Positions 10,046 through 21,700 of a stretch of DNA of 64,000 nt are shown in pieces; the stretch's first letter is position 1; each line of letters opens with the position of its first letter. Source of the DNA: an uncultured Sphingorhabdus sp. (GTDB lineage Bacteria; Pseudomonadota; Alphaproteobacteria; Sphingomonadales; Sphingomonadaceae). The translations under genes were made by a program, and so were the position numbers. Location of the stretch: positions 1 through 64,000 of the forward strand of contig CAJQNR010000082.1 in assembly GCA_905479715.1 (NCBI GenBank), in the 5' to 3' direction. A model generated the notes under the pieces. It saw only the letters and a program-made list of their open reading frames with translations. It was not told the origin of the DNA and ran no database searches.

Positions 10046-11521
10046 TCAATTGGTTGTCCCGTTTGACGGCGAGAAAAAATCCCACTCGCGGACGTAACCG
10101 AGGAACTGGTCGACATGCTGGTTGAGCTTGGCGGCCTGTTTTTCCAGATCCGTTGCAGACCCCAGAACCTGGGTGGCCGATTCCCCGGTTGCACGCGACG
10201 TTTCCTTCACCTGGGCAATATTGTTCGAAACTTCCTCCGTACCCTTCGCGGTCGCGTCAATGCTGCGCGCCAGATCCTGACCAGCCACGGCCTGTTGATC
10301 CACGGCGGCGGCGATAGAAACGGCCGTTGTTTCGAGTTTCTGGATTTGCGAACCGATGGAACGTAGCGCTTCCACGCTGGCGCTGGTCGATTCCTGCATG
10401 GTGCCGATCTGGTGAGCGACATCCTGCGTGGCCTTGCTGGTCTGTGAGGCCAGTTCCTTGACCTCTGAGGCGACAACCGCGAAACCCCGTCCGGCTTCTC
10501 CGCCACGAGCCGCTTCGATCGAGGCATTGAGTGCCAGCAAATTGGTCCGATGGGCGATGGTCTGGATGAGTTCGACAATCTGGCCGACCTGTTCGGCGGA
10601 GACCGACAGCGCCGTCATCGTCATGTCGGCCTCACCGGCGGCATCTGCGGCCTTGCGCGCCAGTTCTGCGGAGCTCGAAGCCTGGCGACTGATCTCGCCG
10701 ATAGACATGGCAAATTCATCGCTGGCCGCGGCGGCGGCGGTGACACCCTTGGATGCGTCTTCCATTGCCTTTGCAACATTGCCAGTCTGGGTCGAGGACT
10801 GTTCCGCAGACGATGCCATCGACGTCGCTGTTGACTGCAACTGGGCCGATGCAGCCGCGACGCTGCTCACCACGTCGCTGATCGTATTTTCGAACTTGTC
10901 CGCCATGATCCGGATTTTTTTCGCTTGTGCATCCCGCAGGCGGTCCTGCTTCGCTTCATTTTCCTTTTCCCGTTCAAAGGCTTGTTCACGCTCGCTGCGA
11001 ACCTTCTGGAGCTGAACGGACGCACGACGGAACACTTCGATCGAGCGCGCCATTTCCCCAATCTCGTCCTGACGTTCGACATAGGGGATTTCCATATCCA
11101 TCTTGCCTTCGATAACGTCCCACAACATCGGCACGAGCCTTTTAATGCCTCCGGAGACATCCCTGCTAACGCGAACAATTGCAAAGGCACCCCAGCCCAC
11201 GGCCAAGACCATAATCAGGACGAATATCATTTCTGCGCGGTCAGCAATTGCCGAAATATTCGGCGCATCAATGCCCTGCTTCACCAAGTCGACCTGAATA
11301 GCGTTCATCGAGAACCAGCCGACGCCAACCAATGCCAAACCGAAAAGCGAGTTCACCGCGTGATAGATATTGAGCTTGGTCGCAACCGAACAATCGAGAT
11401 ATTTGGTCCAAAGCGAATTGGCTCGCTGGCTGGACAGCGACAATAGCATCTCTTTGGTTTCACTATGGGCCGAACTAAGATCGGGCTTTTGCGTCGGAGC
11501 GGTCGAAGCTGCGGTCATCAT
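10046..11521 (-). CDS. methyl-accepting chemotaxis protein with HAMP
   Basis: Two TM segments, then signaling tip [40 protein letters not shown]. Confidence 0.95.
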   Translation of the reverse strand: MMTAASTAPTQKPDLSSAHSETKEMLLSLSSQRANSLWTKYLDCSVATKLNIYHAVNSLFGLALVGVGWFSMNAIQVDLVKQGIDAPNISAIADRAEMIFVLIMVLAVGWGAFAIVRVSRDVSGGIKRLVPMLWDVIEGKMDMEIPYVERQDEIGEMARSIEVFRRASVQLQKVRSEREQAFEREKENEAKQDRLRDAQAKKIRIMADKFENTISDVVSSVAAASAQLQSTATSMASSAEQSSTQTGNVAKAMEDASKGVTAAAAASDEFAMSIGEISRQASSSAELARKAADAAGEADMTMTALSVSAEQVGQIVELIQTIAHRTNLLALNASIEAARGGEAGRGFAVVASEVKELASQTSKATQDVAHQIGTMQESTSASVEALRSIGSQIQKLETTAVSIAAAVDQQAVAGQDLARSIDATAKGTEEVSNNIAQVKETSRATGESATQVLGSATDLEKQAAKLNQHVDQFLGYVREWDFFSPSNGTTN

Positions 11522-11528
11522 GTCTATC

Positions 11529-13049
11529 CTATCCGATTAACTTTTTTTGATCGTTTTGCGAATCTTGCTGGTTGAGGTGATGGGTGATCTCGTCGGGCGG
11601 CATTGCTTTGAAATAGAGCCAGCCCTGGAGATGATCGCAACCAGCTATTCTCGCCAGGTCCGCCTGTTGCTGGGTTTCAACGCCCTCCGCGGTAACCGCC
11701 ATATCAAGCGCACGCGCAACGCTGATGCTGGAAATCATCATCGCACGGGACCCTTCGTCCTCTCCCGCATCAACCACCAGGGAACGATCCAGTTTCAGCT
11801 TTTCAAAGCGGAACATCCGCAGAAAGCCAATAGACGCATAGCCTGTGCCAAAATCATCCAGCGCGATATTGACGCCAAAACCTCTAATGACGTCGAGGGT
11901 ACGTTCGGCAAGCACCGGATCCAGCACAAGGCAGGTTTCGGTTATTTCCAGTTCCAGCCGCTCGGCCGGAAAGCCGGTTTCCTCCAGAATCTGTCCCAGC
12001 TGAATGGGAAATTCGACATCACGCAGCTGCGCGGGGGAAATATTCACCGAGAGCGTGATATCGTCCCAGGCCAGCGCATCGTTGCAAGCCTGGCGCAGAA
12101 CCTTCAAGCCTATCGGATTGATCAAACCGGATTCTTCAGCGATCGGAATGAAGACATCCGGGCCCATCAGCTCACCATCTGGCCGCGCCCAGCGCAATAG
12201 GGATTCCACCGCGACAATTTTGGACGTCTGGGCACAGACCAGAGGCTGGTAATGCACGTAAAACTCGTCATTCGACAAGGCCCGCCGCATCTCGCCGTCA
12301 ATTTTTTGAGAGACCTCCCGGTTGCGGTCGAATTCAGGTTGATACCAGGTACATCGCATCTTGCCGTTGCGCTTGGACGTATACATGGCGACATCCGAAC
12401 GGCGAAGCAGTTCGGAGGAATTCTGCCGGTCTTTGCCTCTGCTGCACGAGATGCCAATACTCGCCCCGATCACAATGCGGCGATCGTCCACGATGATCGG
12501 CTTTTTAAACAGATCGATAAAGCTGCGGGAGATGCCCTCGACGATGGTCCCGGCAAGCGATCCGGTCATTGCGATCGCAAATTCATCGCCACCCAGACGA
12601 TAGCAACGTGCGTCATCCCCACATAGGTCTGCGAGCATGGCGGCACAATTTTTGATCACCTGATCACCAACATTATGGCCATATTGGTCATTGACCAGTT
12701 TGAATCCGTCGAGGTCGATCAGTGCAATGGCCAATTCGGAATCTTTGGTGCCATGGCGTTGAACATCAATATGAAGCGCGCGCCGGTTCGGTAGGAGGCT
12801 TAAACTGTCGGTCATCACCAGGCGCTCGAGGTGGCCGACATAGACAGCACCGAGACGCGCGAAAACCAGCGCTGCAATGACAAAGGCCAAGGTACCGCCC
12901 AAGATCAGTGGCGACGTCAACGGTATTGAAATCGCGTCGTTCATTACAAGCAGCAGAGCCAATGCGCCAAAGATCAATGTAAGCACGATCAGTGGCGTAA
13001 AAACCAGGCTTTGGGTGCTCCCACCCAATTGCTTCAAGTATTTCCTCAC
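11529..13049 (-). CDS. GGDEF-EAL bifunctional cyclic-di-GMP signaling protein
   Basis: [14 protein letters not shown]-domain motifs [35 protein letters not shown]. Confidence 0.95.
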   Translation of the reverse strand: MRKYLKQLGGSTQSLVFTPLIVLTLIFGALALLLVMNDAISIPLTSPLILGGTLAFVIAALVFARLGAVYVGHLERLVMTDSLSLLPNRRALHIDVQRHGTKDSELAIALIDLDGFKLVNDQYGHNVGDQVIKNCAAMLADLCGDDARCYRLGGDEFAIAMTGSLAGTIVEGISRSFIDLFKKPIIVDDRRIVIGASIGISCSRGKDRQNSSELLRRSDVAMYTSKRNGKMRCTWYQPEFDRNREVSQKIDGEMRRALSNDEFYVHYQPLVCAQTSKIVAVESLLRWARPDGELMGPDVFIPIAEESGLINPIGLKVLRQACNDALAWDDITLSVNISPAQLRDVEFPIQLGQILEETGFPAERLELEITETCLVLDPVLAERTLDVIRGFGVNIALDDFGTGYASIGFLRMFRFEKLKLDRSLVVDAGEDEGSRAMMISSISVARALDMAVTAEGVETQQQADLARIAGCDHLQGWLYFKAMPPDEITHHLNQQDSQNDQKKLIG

Positions 13050-13152
13050 TCCATTATCCTCTTTAAGGGATAGTTGACAGGGCTTTACATCCTTATGACT
13101 AAGGATTGATTAATGTTTTTTTACATAGAGTTACAAGAGGTCCGATAGGCTG

Positions 13153-14007
13153 TTACGATGCGCAAACCTCATATTGGGCTGCCAGTTCGGACTTGATCGG
13201 GCGGTAGAGTCCGATCCCTCCCTTGACCAATGCCAGCTCATCGGTGTGACCGACAATGGTTTCGCCGGCACCAAGCATGATCCAGCCATCGGGATGCAAA
13301 ACCTCCATCAGTCGCGCAAAGGCGCGCTGACGGGTCTCTGAATCAAAATATAGGAGCACGTTCCGGCACAGGATGAGATCGAACGGCCTGATTACGGACA
13401 TCGGATCAAGCAGATTATGGACCCTGAAGCGCATCAGCGACCGCAATTCTTCATTCGCTTCCCAACCCATCGGTGTTTCATTGAAATGGGACAGCATTTG
13501 CGAGACCGGCAGGCCACGTTGTATCTCGAATTGCGAATAGGTGCTCGCCCGGGCGGCGGCTATGGCTTCGTGGGATATATCCAGTCCTGTGATTTCCAGA
13601 TTCCAGCCGGCCCAGCGCGTCTTTTGTTCCAGCAGCAGCATTCCCAGCGACAGCGCTTCCTGTCCGGTCGAACAGCCGGCGCATAAAATCGAGAACGTCT
13701 TTTCTTCTTTGCGCTGCTTTGCAATCTGCGGCAGCACGTGATTGGACAGTTGGTCAAACATCGCCCGATCACGAAAAAAATAGGTCTCGTTATTGAGCAA
13801 GGCTTCGACCACTTGCTGGGCCAAAGTCGAATGGGCGGGCTGGTCGAGCAGGCACACAAGCTGATCGACATTGGATATGCCGATTTGCCGAAAAATGCCC
13901 GAAAGCGCAGTACCAATTCGCCAGCTGCGGTCTTCCGTAAGCTGCTGCCCGGTCCGGGCAGAAAGCAAATCGGCAATGATTTTTTGTGATCCGGCGTTCA
14001 TGCCCAT
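13153..14007 (-). CDS. cheR: chemotaxis protein methyltransferase CheR
   Basis: NNETYFFRD, CAGCSTGQEALSLGMLL, ILCRNVLLYFD. Confidence 0.95.
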   Translation of the reverse strand: MGMNAGSQKIIADLLSARTGQQLTEDRSWRIGTALSGIFRQIGISNVDQLVCLLDQPAHSTLAQQVVEALLNNETYFFRDRAMFDQLSNHVLPQIAKQRKEEKTFSILCAGCSTGQEALSLGMLLLEQKTRWAGWNLEITGLDISHEAIAAARASTYSQFEIQRGLPVSQMLSHFNETPMGWEANEELRSLMRFRVHNLLDPMSVIRPFDLILCRNVLLYFDSETRQRAFARLMEVLHPDGWIMLGAGETIVGHTDELALVKGGIGLYRPIKSELAAQYEVCAS

Positions 14008-15104
14008 TTCGTTGCCACCCGACTGGAAAGTATACGGATTGCGAGTTCTTCGGGAGGAAGAATCGCCGATGCCAGTCCCGCTTCAGCCACGGCACGCGGC
14101 ATCCCCCAAACAGACGAAGTCTCTCGATTCTGCACCAGAATCGTGCCGCCCGCATCGACAACGCACCGGGCACCAAGCACGCCGTCGCGCCCCATACCCG
14201 ACAGGATGATGCCAAGAACGGCCCCGTCGAAACATTTTGCCAGCGATTCCAGCATCGGATCAACCGAAGGACAACAGCCATTGGGCACCTGATAACGAGC
14301 GATGCGTACGACGGGTTGCCCATCCTTCAATTCAACGGTCAGATGACCGTCACCAGGTGCAATCAGGACCTCGCCAGGGATCACCGGCATGCCGTCTTTT
14401 GCAATACGCGCCGCACGGGAAGAGGCGATTTCAATCTGGCGGGCGAAGACGGGTATGAAACTGCTCGGCAGATGTTGGGAGATGAATATGGGTTGGTCGA
14501 TATATTTGGGCAGATCAGTCAGCATCTGATTCATCGAATGGATGCCGCCGGTAGACGCGCCAATGGCAATTGCCCTTGCCGGTTTTGACGTCCTGCTGAT
14601 TTTTTTGCGGGTCTCGTCACCGCGGAGGGCACCGGGCCGGCTAGTGGCAGTCGACGAGATACCGATGGCGCGGATGCGTGAGGCAAGTTCGCTGCGATAA
14701 TCGGATGTGAATTCGCTTGGCCGCGGCTTGAGGACAGTATCGGCCGCGCCCATTGAAAGAGCCGCGACGGTGGCTTCTGCTCCCGTCGTCGTGAGCGAAG
14801 AAATGACGATGACTTGTGCACCACCAGCGCATGTCAAAATTTTCGGCAACGCAGCCAGACCGCCCATGCCCGGCATTTCCAGATCGAGCAGGATGACATC
14901 AACCTCGACCTGCGACAGCTTTTCAATCGCATCCTCGGCGCAATTTGCCATTGCCGAAAGGACCAGGTCGTCGGTTTGTTCGATCACCTTGCGCAGCACC
15001 GTGCGAGCGATCAGCGAGTCATCGACAATCATGACACGGATCACGCCTGCCTGCTTGTGATCGCCATGCTCCTGACCAGCTTGATTGATATCGGCCGCTG
15101 TCAT
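13998..15104 (-). CDS. cheB: chemotaxis-specific methylesterase CheB
   Basis: REC domain (MIVDDSLIART, DVILLDLEMPGMGG) plus methylesterase IAIGASTGGIHSMNQML, QHLP, SGMGRDGV. Confidence 0.95.
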   Translation of the reverse strand: MTAADINQAGQEHGDHKQAGVIRVMIVDDSLIARTVLRKVIEQTDDLVLSAMANCAEDAIEKLSQVEVDVILLDLEMPGMGGLAALPKILTCAGGAQVIVISSLTTTGAEATVAALSMGAADTVLKPRPSEFTSDYRSELASRIRAIGISSTATSRPGALRGDETRKKISRTSKPARAIAIGASTGGIHSMNQMLTDLPKYIDQPIFISQHLPSSFIPVFARQIEIASSRAARIAKDGMPVIPGEVLIAPGDGHLTVELKDGQPVVRIARYQVPNGCCPSVDPMLESLAKCFDGAVLGIILSGMGRDGVLGARCVVDAGGTILVQNRETSSVWGMPRAVAEAGLASAILPPEELAIRILSSRVATKWA

Positions 15105-15114
15105 GTCCTGACCC

Positions 15115-15483
15115 TTAGTCGAACCCGACGATTTGAAGCTTTATCTGCAAAGTCTCGTGATCGAAGGGTTTCATGACATATTCATCCGCGCCGGCGGTCA
15201 TCGCCTCTCGAATGTGGCTGACATCGCTTTCGGTCGTACAAAAAACTATCTTGGGAATATGCCCATTTGGCCGGGCGCGCAGTTCCTTGATGAATTCAAT
15301 GCCGGTCATAACCGGCATGTTCCAGTCCAGCAGAATCAGATCGTAGATCGTCTCGTCACATTTTTCGAGACCGACAAGGCCATTTTCGGCGTCGCTAACC
15401 TCGAAACCGAGCGACTCCAGAATATGTCGCGACACCTTTCGGATCACACTCGCATCATCTACGATCAAACAGGTTTTAGGCAT
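15115..15483 (-). CDS. cheY: response regulator CheY-like
   Basis: Single REC domain: LIVDDASVIRKVSRHIL, DLILLDWNMPVMTG, KPFD. Confidence 0.93.
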   Translation of the reverse strand: MPKTCLIVDDASVIRKVSRHILESLGFEVSDAENGLVGLEKCDETIYDLILLDWNMPVMTGIEFIKELRARPNGHIPKIVFCTTESDVSHIREAMTAGADEYVMKPFDHETLQIKLQIVGFD

Positions 15484-15551
15484 TTCAATTCTCTCAATTA
15501 TCGTAGCAAGTTATCCACTAAGCCTGACCAAAGCCTTAATGTCTCATTCAA

Positions 15552-15571
15552 TGTAATTTAGTGTAAATTAT
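15552..15571. promoter_or_regulatory. tentative 10-bp tandem TGTAAWT motif upstream of cheY
   Basis: TGTAATTTAG-TGTAAATTAT; overlaps 3' end of cheW, about 70-90 bp before cheY start. Confidence 0.25.
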
Positions 15572-15980
15572 TGATGACCGCATCCATCTTGATCAGCATT
15601 GCCGGACCGACATGCGTTTCGATCAGGCCATCCGAAATTTTCGACCATATATCCCCTGCTCCGCCAGGCACTGGCACGGGATCGGCCAGGGCTTCGACGA
15701 CATCCTCCACGGCATCGACGAGCAGCGCATAATCATACCCTTCGAAATTGAGAACGGCAGCGGTTTTTGTGCCATTGCGGTAGATATCATTTTCCTCAAG
15801 CACCTTGGCACAGTCGATCACGGTCAACGCCCGGCTGCGTAACGAGCTGATCCCGACAATATGGGAAGGCGCTCCGGGAACCGGCGTGATCTTGTCCAAT
15901 TCGATAACCGAGTCCACTTCCAGCGCCGGCATCGCGATACGTTGTCCTGCAAGCTGGACCAGCAAAACCGACATGTTCAT
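15558..15980 (-). CDS. cheW: chemotaxis protein CheW
   Basis: VQLAGQRIAMPALEVDSVIEL...VPGAPSHIVGISSLRSRALTVID. Confidence 0.9.
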   Translation of the reverse strand: MNMSVLLVQLAGQRIAMPALEVDSVIELDKITPVPGAPSHIVGISSLRSRALTVIDCAKVLEENDIYRNGTKTAAVLNFEGYDYALLVDAVEDVVEALADPVPVPGGAGDIWSKISDGLIETHVGPAMLIKMDAVINNLH

Positions 15981-18334
15981 GAGGCTTTCCTCCCCGTTTC
16001 GTTCAGGGAGGCCAAAAGCGTGCCGCGGTCATAGCGATAGATGATACCGCCCTTGTGATCGGCCGCTTCCGGATCATTGGTAAGGGTAATCACCTGACCG
16101 GCGTGCCGGACTGCGGCCTGCTGACTGCTCATGGTTATCGCGACGTCGACATCTTCGTTGCTGTCAGCGCCGACTATCGTGTAACCCGCCGCCTCGACCA
16201 TCGGGCGCAGGATTGAGCGCACCCAGGGATCGTCGTCATCAATTTGGCAGGTTTTTGATATTTTCCCGGGACCATGGCCATCATGCTGCGCGAACAGCCA
16301 ATGGCAATCCAGCACTCCCACCGCCTCGCCATCATATAATGTCACGCCTTCAATCTCGCCTTTTTTCTCTTCCGGCATCACCGCATTGGCAATGTGAATT
16401 GTATCGATGACATTCTGTATGGCGTAGGCGATCTGGTTTTCGCCATCACTCAATATCAGGAGATTTGTTTCACCTTCACCGGGCGCACCATGGCTTGTCC
16501 CGGCGAGCGGATATATTTCTCCATCAATGACGACACGGGCACTGTCACCCGAAATGCGAATCGCATCGCTGTCGACCGTTTCAATCCGGCTTACCGGGTC
16601 CATCCGGACAATATAACGTTTGCCGTCCAGCCCCAGAATGAGCAACGCCGAGACCGCTTCTGCTTCGACAGTTTTTTGCCGCTCCGCCAGTGCTGACCTG
16701 CGGCTGGTCTTGTTGACATCACTGACCAGACCCTCCCGATCGGCAATCGCGCCTATATAGAGCATCAGCACCAGACTGCCGTCATCGAGCAAGGAGCTGC
16801 CTGTATAAAGCCGGGTTGCGGTAATCGCTGGCGGCAAAGGCTTGATCACCAGTTCCTGATGATCGATCACCTCGTCCACCGCCAGTCCGAACAAGTCGCC
16901 ACCGGCAAGCCTGATCATCAGCAACACGGAATTTTTTGGATCATCGCAGGCCTCAATATCGAGAATCCGCGCCAGCGAGCAACATCGCAAACGCTGCCCG
17001 AGAAATGTCACCAGCAAAGTGTCGCCGGCCTGATCAAATTCCAGAGACTCCGATTTGACACTGACAATTTCTTCAACATAGGAGCGCGGAATACCGAAGT
17101 TCTGATTGCCGACCTTTACCGTCAGTGCCGGAATAATGCTGAGCGTCGCGGGCAGCAGCACAACCAGTCGTGTTCCTTCTCCCGGCTTGCTGCTGACGCG
17201 AATATTGCCGCCCAGACTTTCAATATTGGCGCGCACGACATCCATCCCGACGCCGCGACCGGAAATTGACGTGACATTTTCTGCCGTAGAAATGCCCGGC
17301 TGAAAAATAAGCCCGATGCGATCATTTTCCGGCATGGCCGCGCATCCCTCGGCGGTGGCTATGCCAGCAGCAACCGCCCGGCCGGACAGCTTTTCGGTAT
17401 CGATACCGGCGCCGTCATCGGTAATCGATATATAGATGCTGTTGCCGGTCTGCCGTGCCGTAACATGAATCAGGCCATGTTTGTTTTTCCCCGCGGCAAG
17501 CCGCTCGGCCGGCGCTTCAATGCCATGATCGATCGCATTGCGCAAAATATGCATCAACGGATCGCGCACCAGCTCGATCAGTTCGCGATCGAGTTCCACC
17601 TGTCCCCCCTCGATATCAATCATCACCTGTTTTCCCAGTTCCGCCGAAAGATCGCGAACAAGGCGAGGCAAGGTGGAGAAAAGATGTTCGAGACGCTGCA
17701 TGCGCATCCGTGAAATATCCGCGCGCGCGTCATCGACGATCGTGGAAAGCCGTTCGAACGTAGCGTTGACGATCGGATCGACCTCGGTTTCGCGAAGGGC
17801 GCGGGCCAGTTCATTGCGGACCAGAACAATGTCGGATATCCCGGACATCACCCGGTCGAGCAAAGGCACCGGCAGACGGATCGACCGCGGCGGCCTGACC
17901 GCATTTTTCTTGTTGTCATCGGTCAGCGGTGCCGCGACCAGCGCCTCCGGATCGATATATTCTCCCCCGTCGGGATCCAGAGCCTGAATCAATTCTTCAT
18001 CGCCGTCGGCAGGGAAATCTTCGCCCGCATCAATCGCATCCACCATCGCGACAATCCGGTCGATGGCGGCCAGCACAGCATTGATCAGGCGATCATCGGC
18101 CGTCCGCTTGCCGGCGCGGACCTGAGCCAGCGCGCCTTCAGCGGCATGGCCCAGCTTTTCAATGCGCGGCAGGTCAAAGAAGCCGCTGCTGCCTTTGACC
18201 GTATGAACGAAGCGAAAAATAGTATCCAGGCGGGCGCGGTCAGTGGGATCCGCCTCCCAGGTAACCAGTTCGCCTTGCATGGCTTCCAGCATTTCTCGCG
18301 TTTCCGCTATGAATTCTGCCAGCAGATCGTCCAT
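15977..18334 (-). CDS. cheA: chemotaxis histidine kinase CheA
   Basis: HPt HTVKGSSGFFDLPRIEKLGHAAEGAL, H-box-dimerization, HATPase (RNAIDHGIE, DDGAGID, GRGVGMDVV), CheW-like domain, further C-terminal region; start MDDLLAEF. Confidence 0.95.
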   Translation of the reverse strand: MDDLLAEFIAETREMLEAMQGELVTWEADPTDRARLDTIFRFVHTVKGSSGFFDLPRIEKLGHAAEGALAQVRAGKRTADDRLINAVLAAIDRIVAMVDAIDAGEDFPADGDEELIQALDPDGGEYIDPEALVAAPLTDDNKKNAVRPPRSIRLPVPLLDRVMSGISDIVLVRNELARALRETEVDPIVNATFERLSTIVDDARADISRMRMQRLEHLFSTLPRLVRDLSAELGKQVMIDIEGGQVELDRELIELVRDPLMHILRNAIDHGIEAPAERLAAGKNKHGLIHVTARQTGNSIYISITDDGAGIDTEKLSGRAVAAGIATAEGCAAMPENDRIGLIFQPGISTAENVTSISGRGVGMDVVRANIESLGGNIRVSSKPGEGTRLVVLLPATLSIIPALTVKVGNQNFGIPRSYVEEIVSVKSESLEFDQAGDTLLVTFLGQRLRCCSLARILDIEACDDPKNSVLLMIRLAGGDLFGLAVDEVIDHQELVIKPLPPAITATRLYTGSSLLDDGSLVLMLYIGAIADREGLVSDVNKTSRRSALAERQKTVEAEAVSALLILGLDGKRYIVRMDPVSRIETVDSDAIRISGDSARVVIDGEIYPLAGTSHGAPGEGETNLLILSDGENQIAYAIQNVIDTIHIANAVMPEEKKGEIEGVTLYDGEAVGVLDCHWLFAQHDGHGPGKISKTCQIDDDDPWVRSILRPMVEAAGYTIVGADSNEDVDVAITMSSQQAAVRHAGQVITLTNDPEAADHKGGIIYRYDRGTLLASLNETGRKAS

Positions 18335-18746
18335 ATTCCCCCACCTCAAAGATATACTGCCACCATTTGCACGGTGATGGTTGATGAACGGTTAAGATAA
18401 ACAGCAATCGGACGGAGCCATCGGCCCACGGGAAATCAGCCGCGACATGTAGAATCGATCGAAATCGACACATGACCATCCGGAAAACAATTCCTGTCGG
18501 CGGCGACAGCGCGAGCGCGTATCCGCTTCCTGCAACAGCATTGCGTCACCACAATATCCACAAGTCGAATCCTTCAAAAGGACGACATATTCGGCAAGCA
18601 AATTGCGTCTCTTCGCTCCCGAAAAACTGGCGTTGCGTTTCATTGACCCGCGGCGATAAATCGGCATAACCGAGGGAGCCGGAACGTCTTGCCCTTGCCA
18701 CCCGTATATCCGTTTCCTGACACCCCTAATATAGAAAAACCCGCTC

Positions 18747-21700
18747 ATGAACGCACTGATCAACCACCGCGATAGAATCCGTGACCATCACCGCGCGGAT
18801 GAAACGGAAACACTCAATTGTCTCATCGCAGAATATGCGCCCAGCGACGAAATGCGGGTCCGTATCAGGGAACGCGCCATTCAGGTGGTCAAGGAGGTCC
18901 GCAGCAAATCCGGCCCCACGCTGACCGAGAGTTTTCTTGGCGAATACGGGCTGTCGACCGATGAGGGCCTCGCCCTGATGACCTTGGCCGAGGCTCTCCT
19001 GCGGGTGCCCGACAATGAGACGATCGACGACCTGATCGAAGACAAGATTGGATCATCGAACTGGCGTGACCATATCCGCAAATCGGACAGCGCGCTGGTC
19101 AACGCTTCGACCTATGCGCTCAACATGACGCACAGCGTGATCCACGAGCCGGAAACGCGGGGGCCACTGGAGGCCATTCGCGGCGCGATCAAGCGGCTCG
19201 GCGAACCGGTTATCCGTGTTGCCGTCCGCCGGGCGATGAAAGAACTGGGCAACCAGTTTGTGCTCGGCGAGAATATGGAACTGGCGCTGAAACGGGCGGA
19301 CAAATGGAAGGCGCAGGGCGCGACATTCTCCTATGACATGCTGGGTGAAGCAGCGATTACACAGGAAGATGCCGATCATTATTTCGCCGCATATTCCGAC
19401 GCCATCGAAACCATTGCCAAAATTGCGAAACCCGGAGACATGCGGGACAATCCGGGCCTGTCGATCAAATTGTCGGCGCTCTATCCGCGCTATGAGATGA
19501 GCCAGCAGGCCAAGGCGATACCGGCCCTGGCCGATCGCGTAGGCGAACTCGCGCGGGCCGCCCGCGACGCGAATATCGGGCTCAATATCGATGCCGAAGA
19601 AGCCTATCGTCTCGGCCTGTCGCTTGACATGATCGAAATGGTGCTGAGCGACCCGCGTCTGGCGGGATGGGATGGTTTCGGCGTGGTCGTGCAGGCGTTC
19701 GGGAAACGCGCCAGCAATGTCCTCGACTGGCTCTATACGCTGGCCAGCCAGCTCGACCGCAAGATCATGGTCCGGTTGGTCAAGGGCGCTTATTGGGACA
19801 GCGAGATCAAGCGCGCGCAGATGGACGGGGTGCCCGATTTTCCGGTATTCACCACCAAATCGGCGACCGATATCAGCTATATCTGCTGTGCAGCACAATT
19901 GCTGAAAATGACCGACCGCATCTATCCGCAATTTGCCACGCATAACGCCCATAGCGTTGCCGCGATACTGGAGATGGCGGGCAACGCGCAGGATTACGAG
20001 TTCCAGCGCCTCCACGGCATGGGCGAGACGCTCCACGAAGCGCTGCTCCGCAAGGAGAAAGTGCGTTCGCGTATCTATGCGCCGGTCGGCAAACATCGCG
20101 AATTGCTCGCCTATCTGGTACGCCGTCTGCTCGAAAACGGCGCGAACTCCTCGTTCGTGAACCAGCTGGCCGATCATGCGGTTGCCGCGGAAGATATCGC
20201 AACCGATCCCTTCGATGCCCTGGCCGCCGATCAGGCCGCGAACCGCGAAAAAATCCTCAACCCGACCAAGCTCTATGCGCCGGAGCGGGTGAACTCGCGC
20301 GGCTGGGATCTGGCCAACCGTCAGGACCTGAACGAATATACATCGCAGCGCGCGCCTTTTGCAGAGAAATTGTGGCGCTCTTCATCGCTGACCGTGCGCG
20401 AGATTATCAGCGGCGAATCGCACAAGATTTTCAGCCCCGCGATCAATGAAAATCAGGTCGGCGAAGTCATCGAGGCCGATAGCGCCCAGGCGATGGCGGC
20501 GATCGAAGACGCCCAGATATGGGACGCACCGGCGAAAGAGCGCGCCGCCGTCCTGCGCCGGGCATCCGACCTGTTTGAAAATCATCATGGCGAGATTTTC
20601 GCGCTATTGGCGCGCGAAGCGGGCAAGACCCAGTTTGATACGATTGCCGAATTGCGCGAAGCGGTCGATTTCCTGCGCTATTATGCTGTGCAATCCGAAC
20701 AATATGGCGAAGCCAAGCCGCGCGGCATCATCAGCTGTATCTCGCCGTGGAACTTCCCGCTGGCAATCTTCACCGGGCAGGTTGCGGCGGCTCTGGCTGC
20801 GGGCAACGCGGTGCTCGCCAAACCCGCCGACCAGACCCCGCTGATCGCGGCACTGGCGACCAATTTGCTGCATGAGGCGGGCGTCCCCGTCTCTGCACTT
20901 CAGTTGCTCCCGGGCGCAGGCACAACCGTCGGCGCAGCGCTGACCAGCGATCCGCGAATCAGCGGCGTGTGCTTTACCGGCTCGACAGCGACGGCACAGG
21001 CGATCAACCGCGCGATGGCGGAAAAGGGCCGGCCGGACGCGATGATGATCGCCGAGACCGGCGGCCTCAACTGCATGATCGTCGATTCCACCGCTCTGCC
21101 CGAACAATCGGTGCGCGATATTGTGACCTCGGCCTTCCAGTCTGCGGGGCAGCGCTGCTCCGCTTTGCGCATGCTCTATATACATGAGGATATTGCAGAA
21201 CCGTTCCTGAAGATGCTGGGCGGTGCGATGGATGCGCTCGAACTGGGCAACCCGTGGTGGTTATCCACCGACATCGGTCCCGTCATCGACGAGGCTGCAC
21301 AGAATAAAATTACCGACCATATCAAGCTTGCCCGGGCCGATGGCCGACTGATCAAGCAGCTTGGCGCGCCCGATGGCGGCTATTTTGTCGGACCAGCGGT
21401 GATCAAGGTGAATGGCATCAATGATATCGAGGAAGAGATTTTCGGCCCTGTGCTGCACGTCGCAACCTTCGGCAATGATGATTTGCCGCAGATTGTTCGC
21501 GATATCAACGGCCGCGGCTATGGCCTGACCTTTGGTCTGCAAACCCGGATCGAACGGCGGATCGACAAGCTGACCGCCGCGCTGCACGTCGGCAATATCT
21601 ATGTGAACCGCAATCAGGTGGGAGCCGTGGTCGGCTCGCAGCCCTTTGGCGGGGAAGGCCTGTCGGGGACGGGTCCGAAAGCCGGCGGGCCCCATTATCT

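Noticed and set aside
18392-18763. Small cysteine-containing minus-strand ORF (CGYCG...)
   Set aside because: Possible small gene (from an internal start near 18667) but no convincing RBS or family; overlaps the putA start, so not called.
19053-20177. 374-aa minus-strand ORF
   Set aside because: Antisense shadow of putA.
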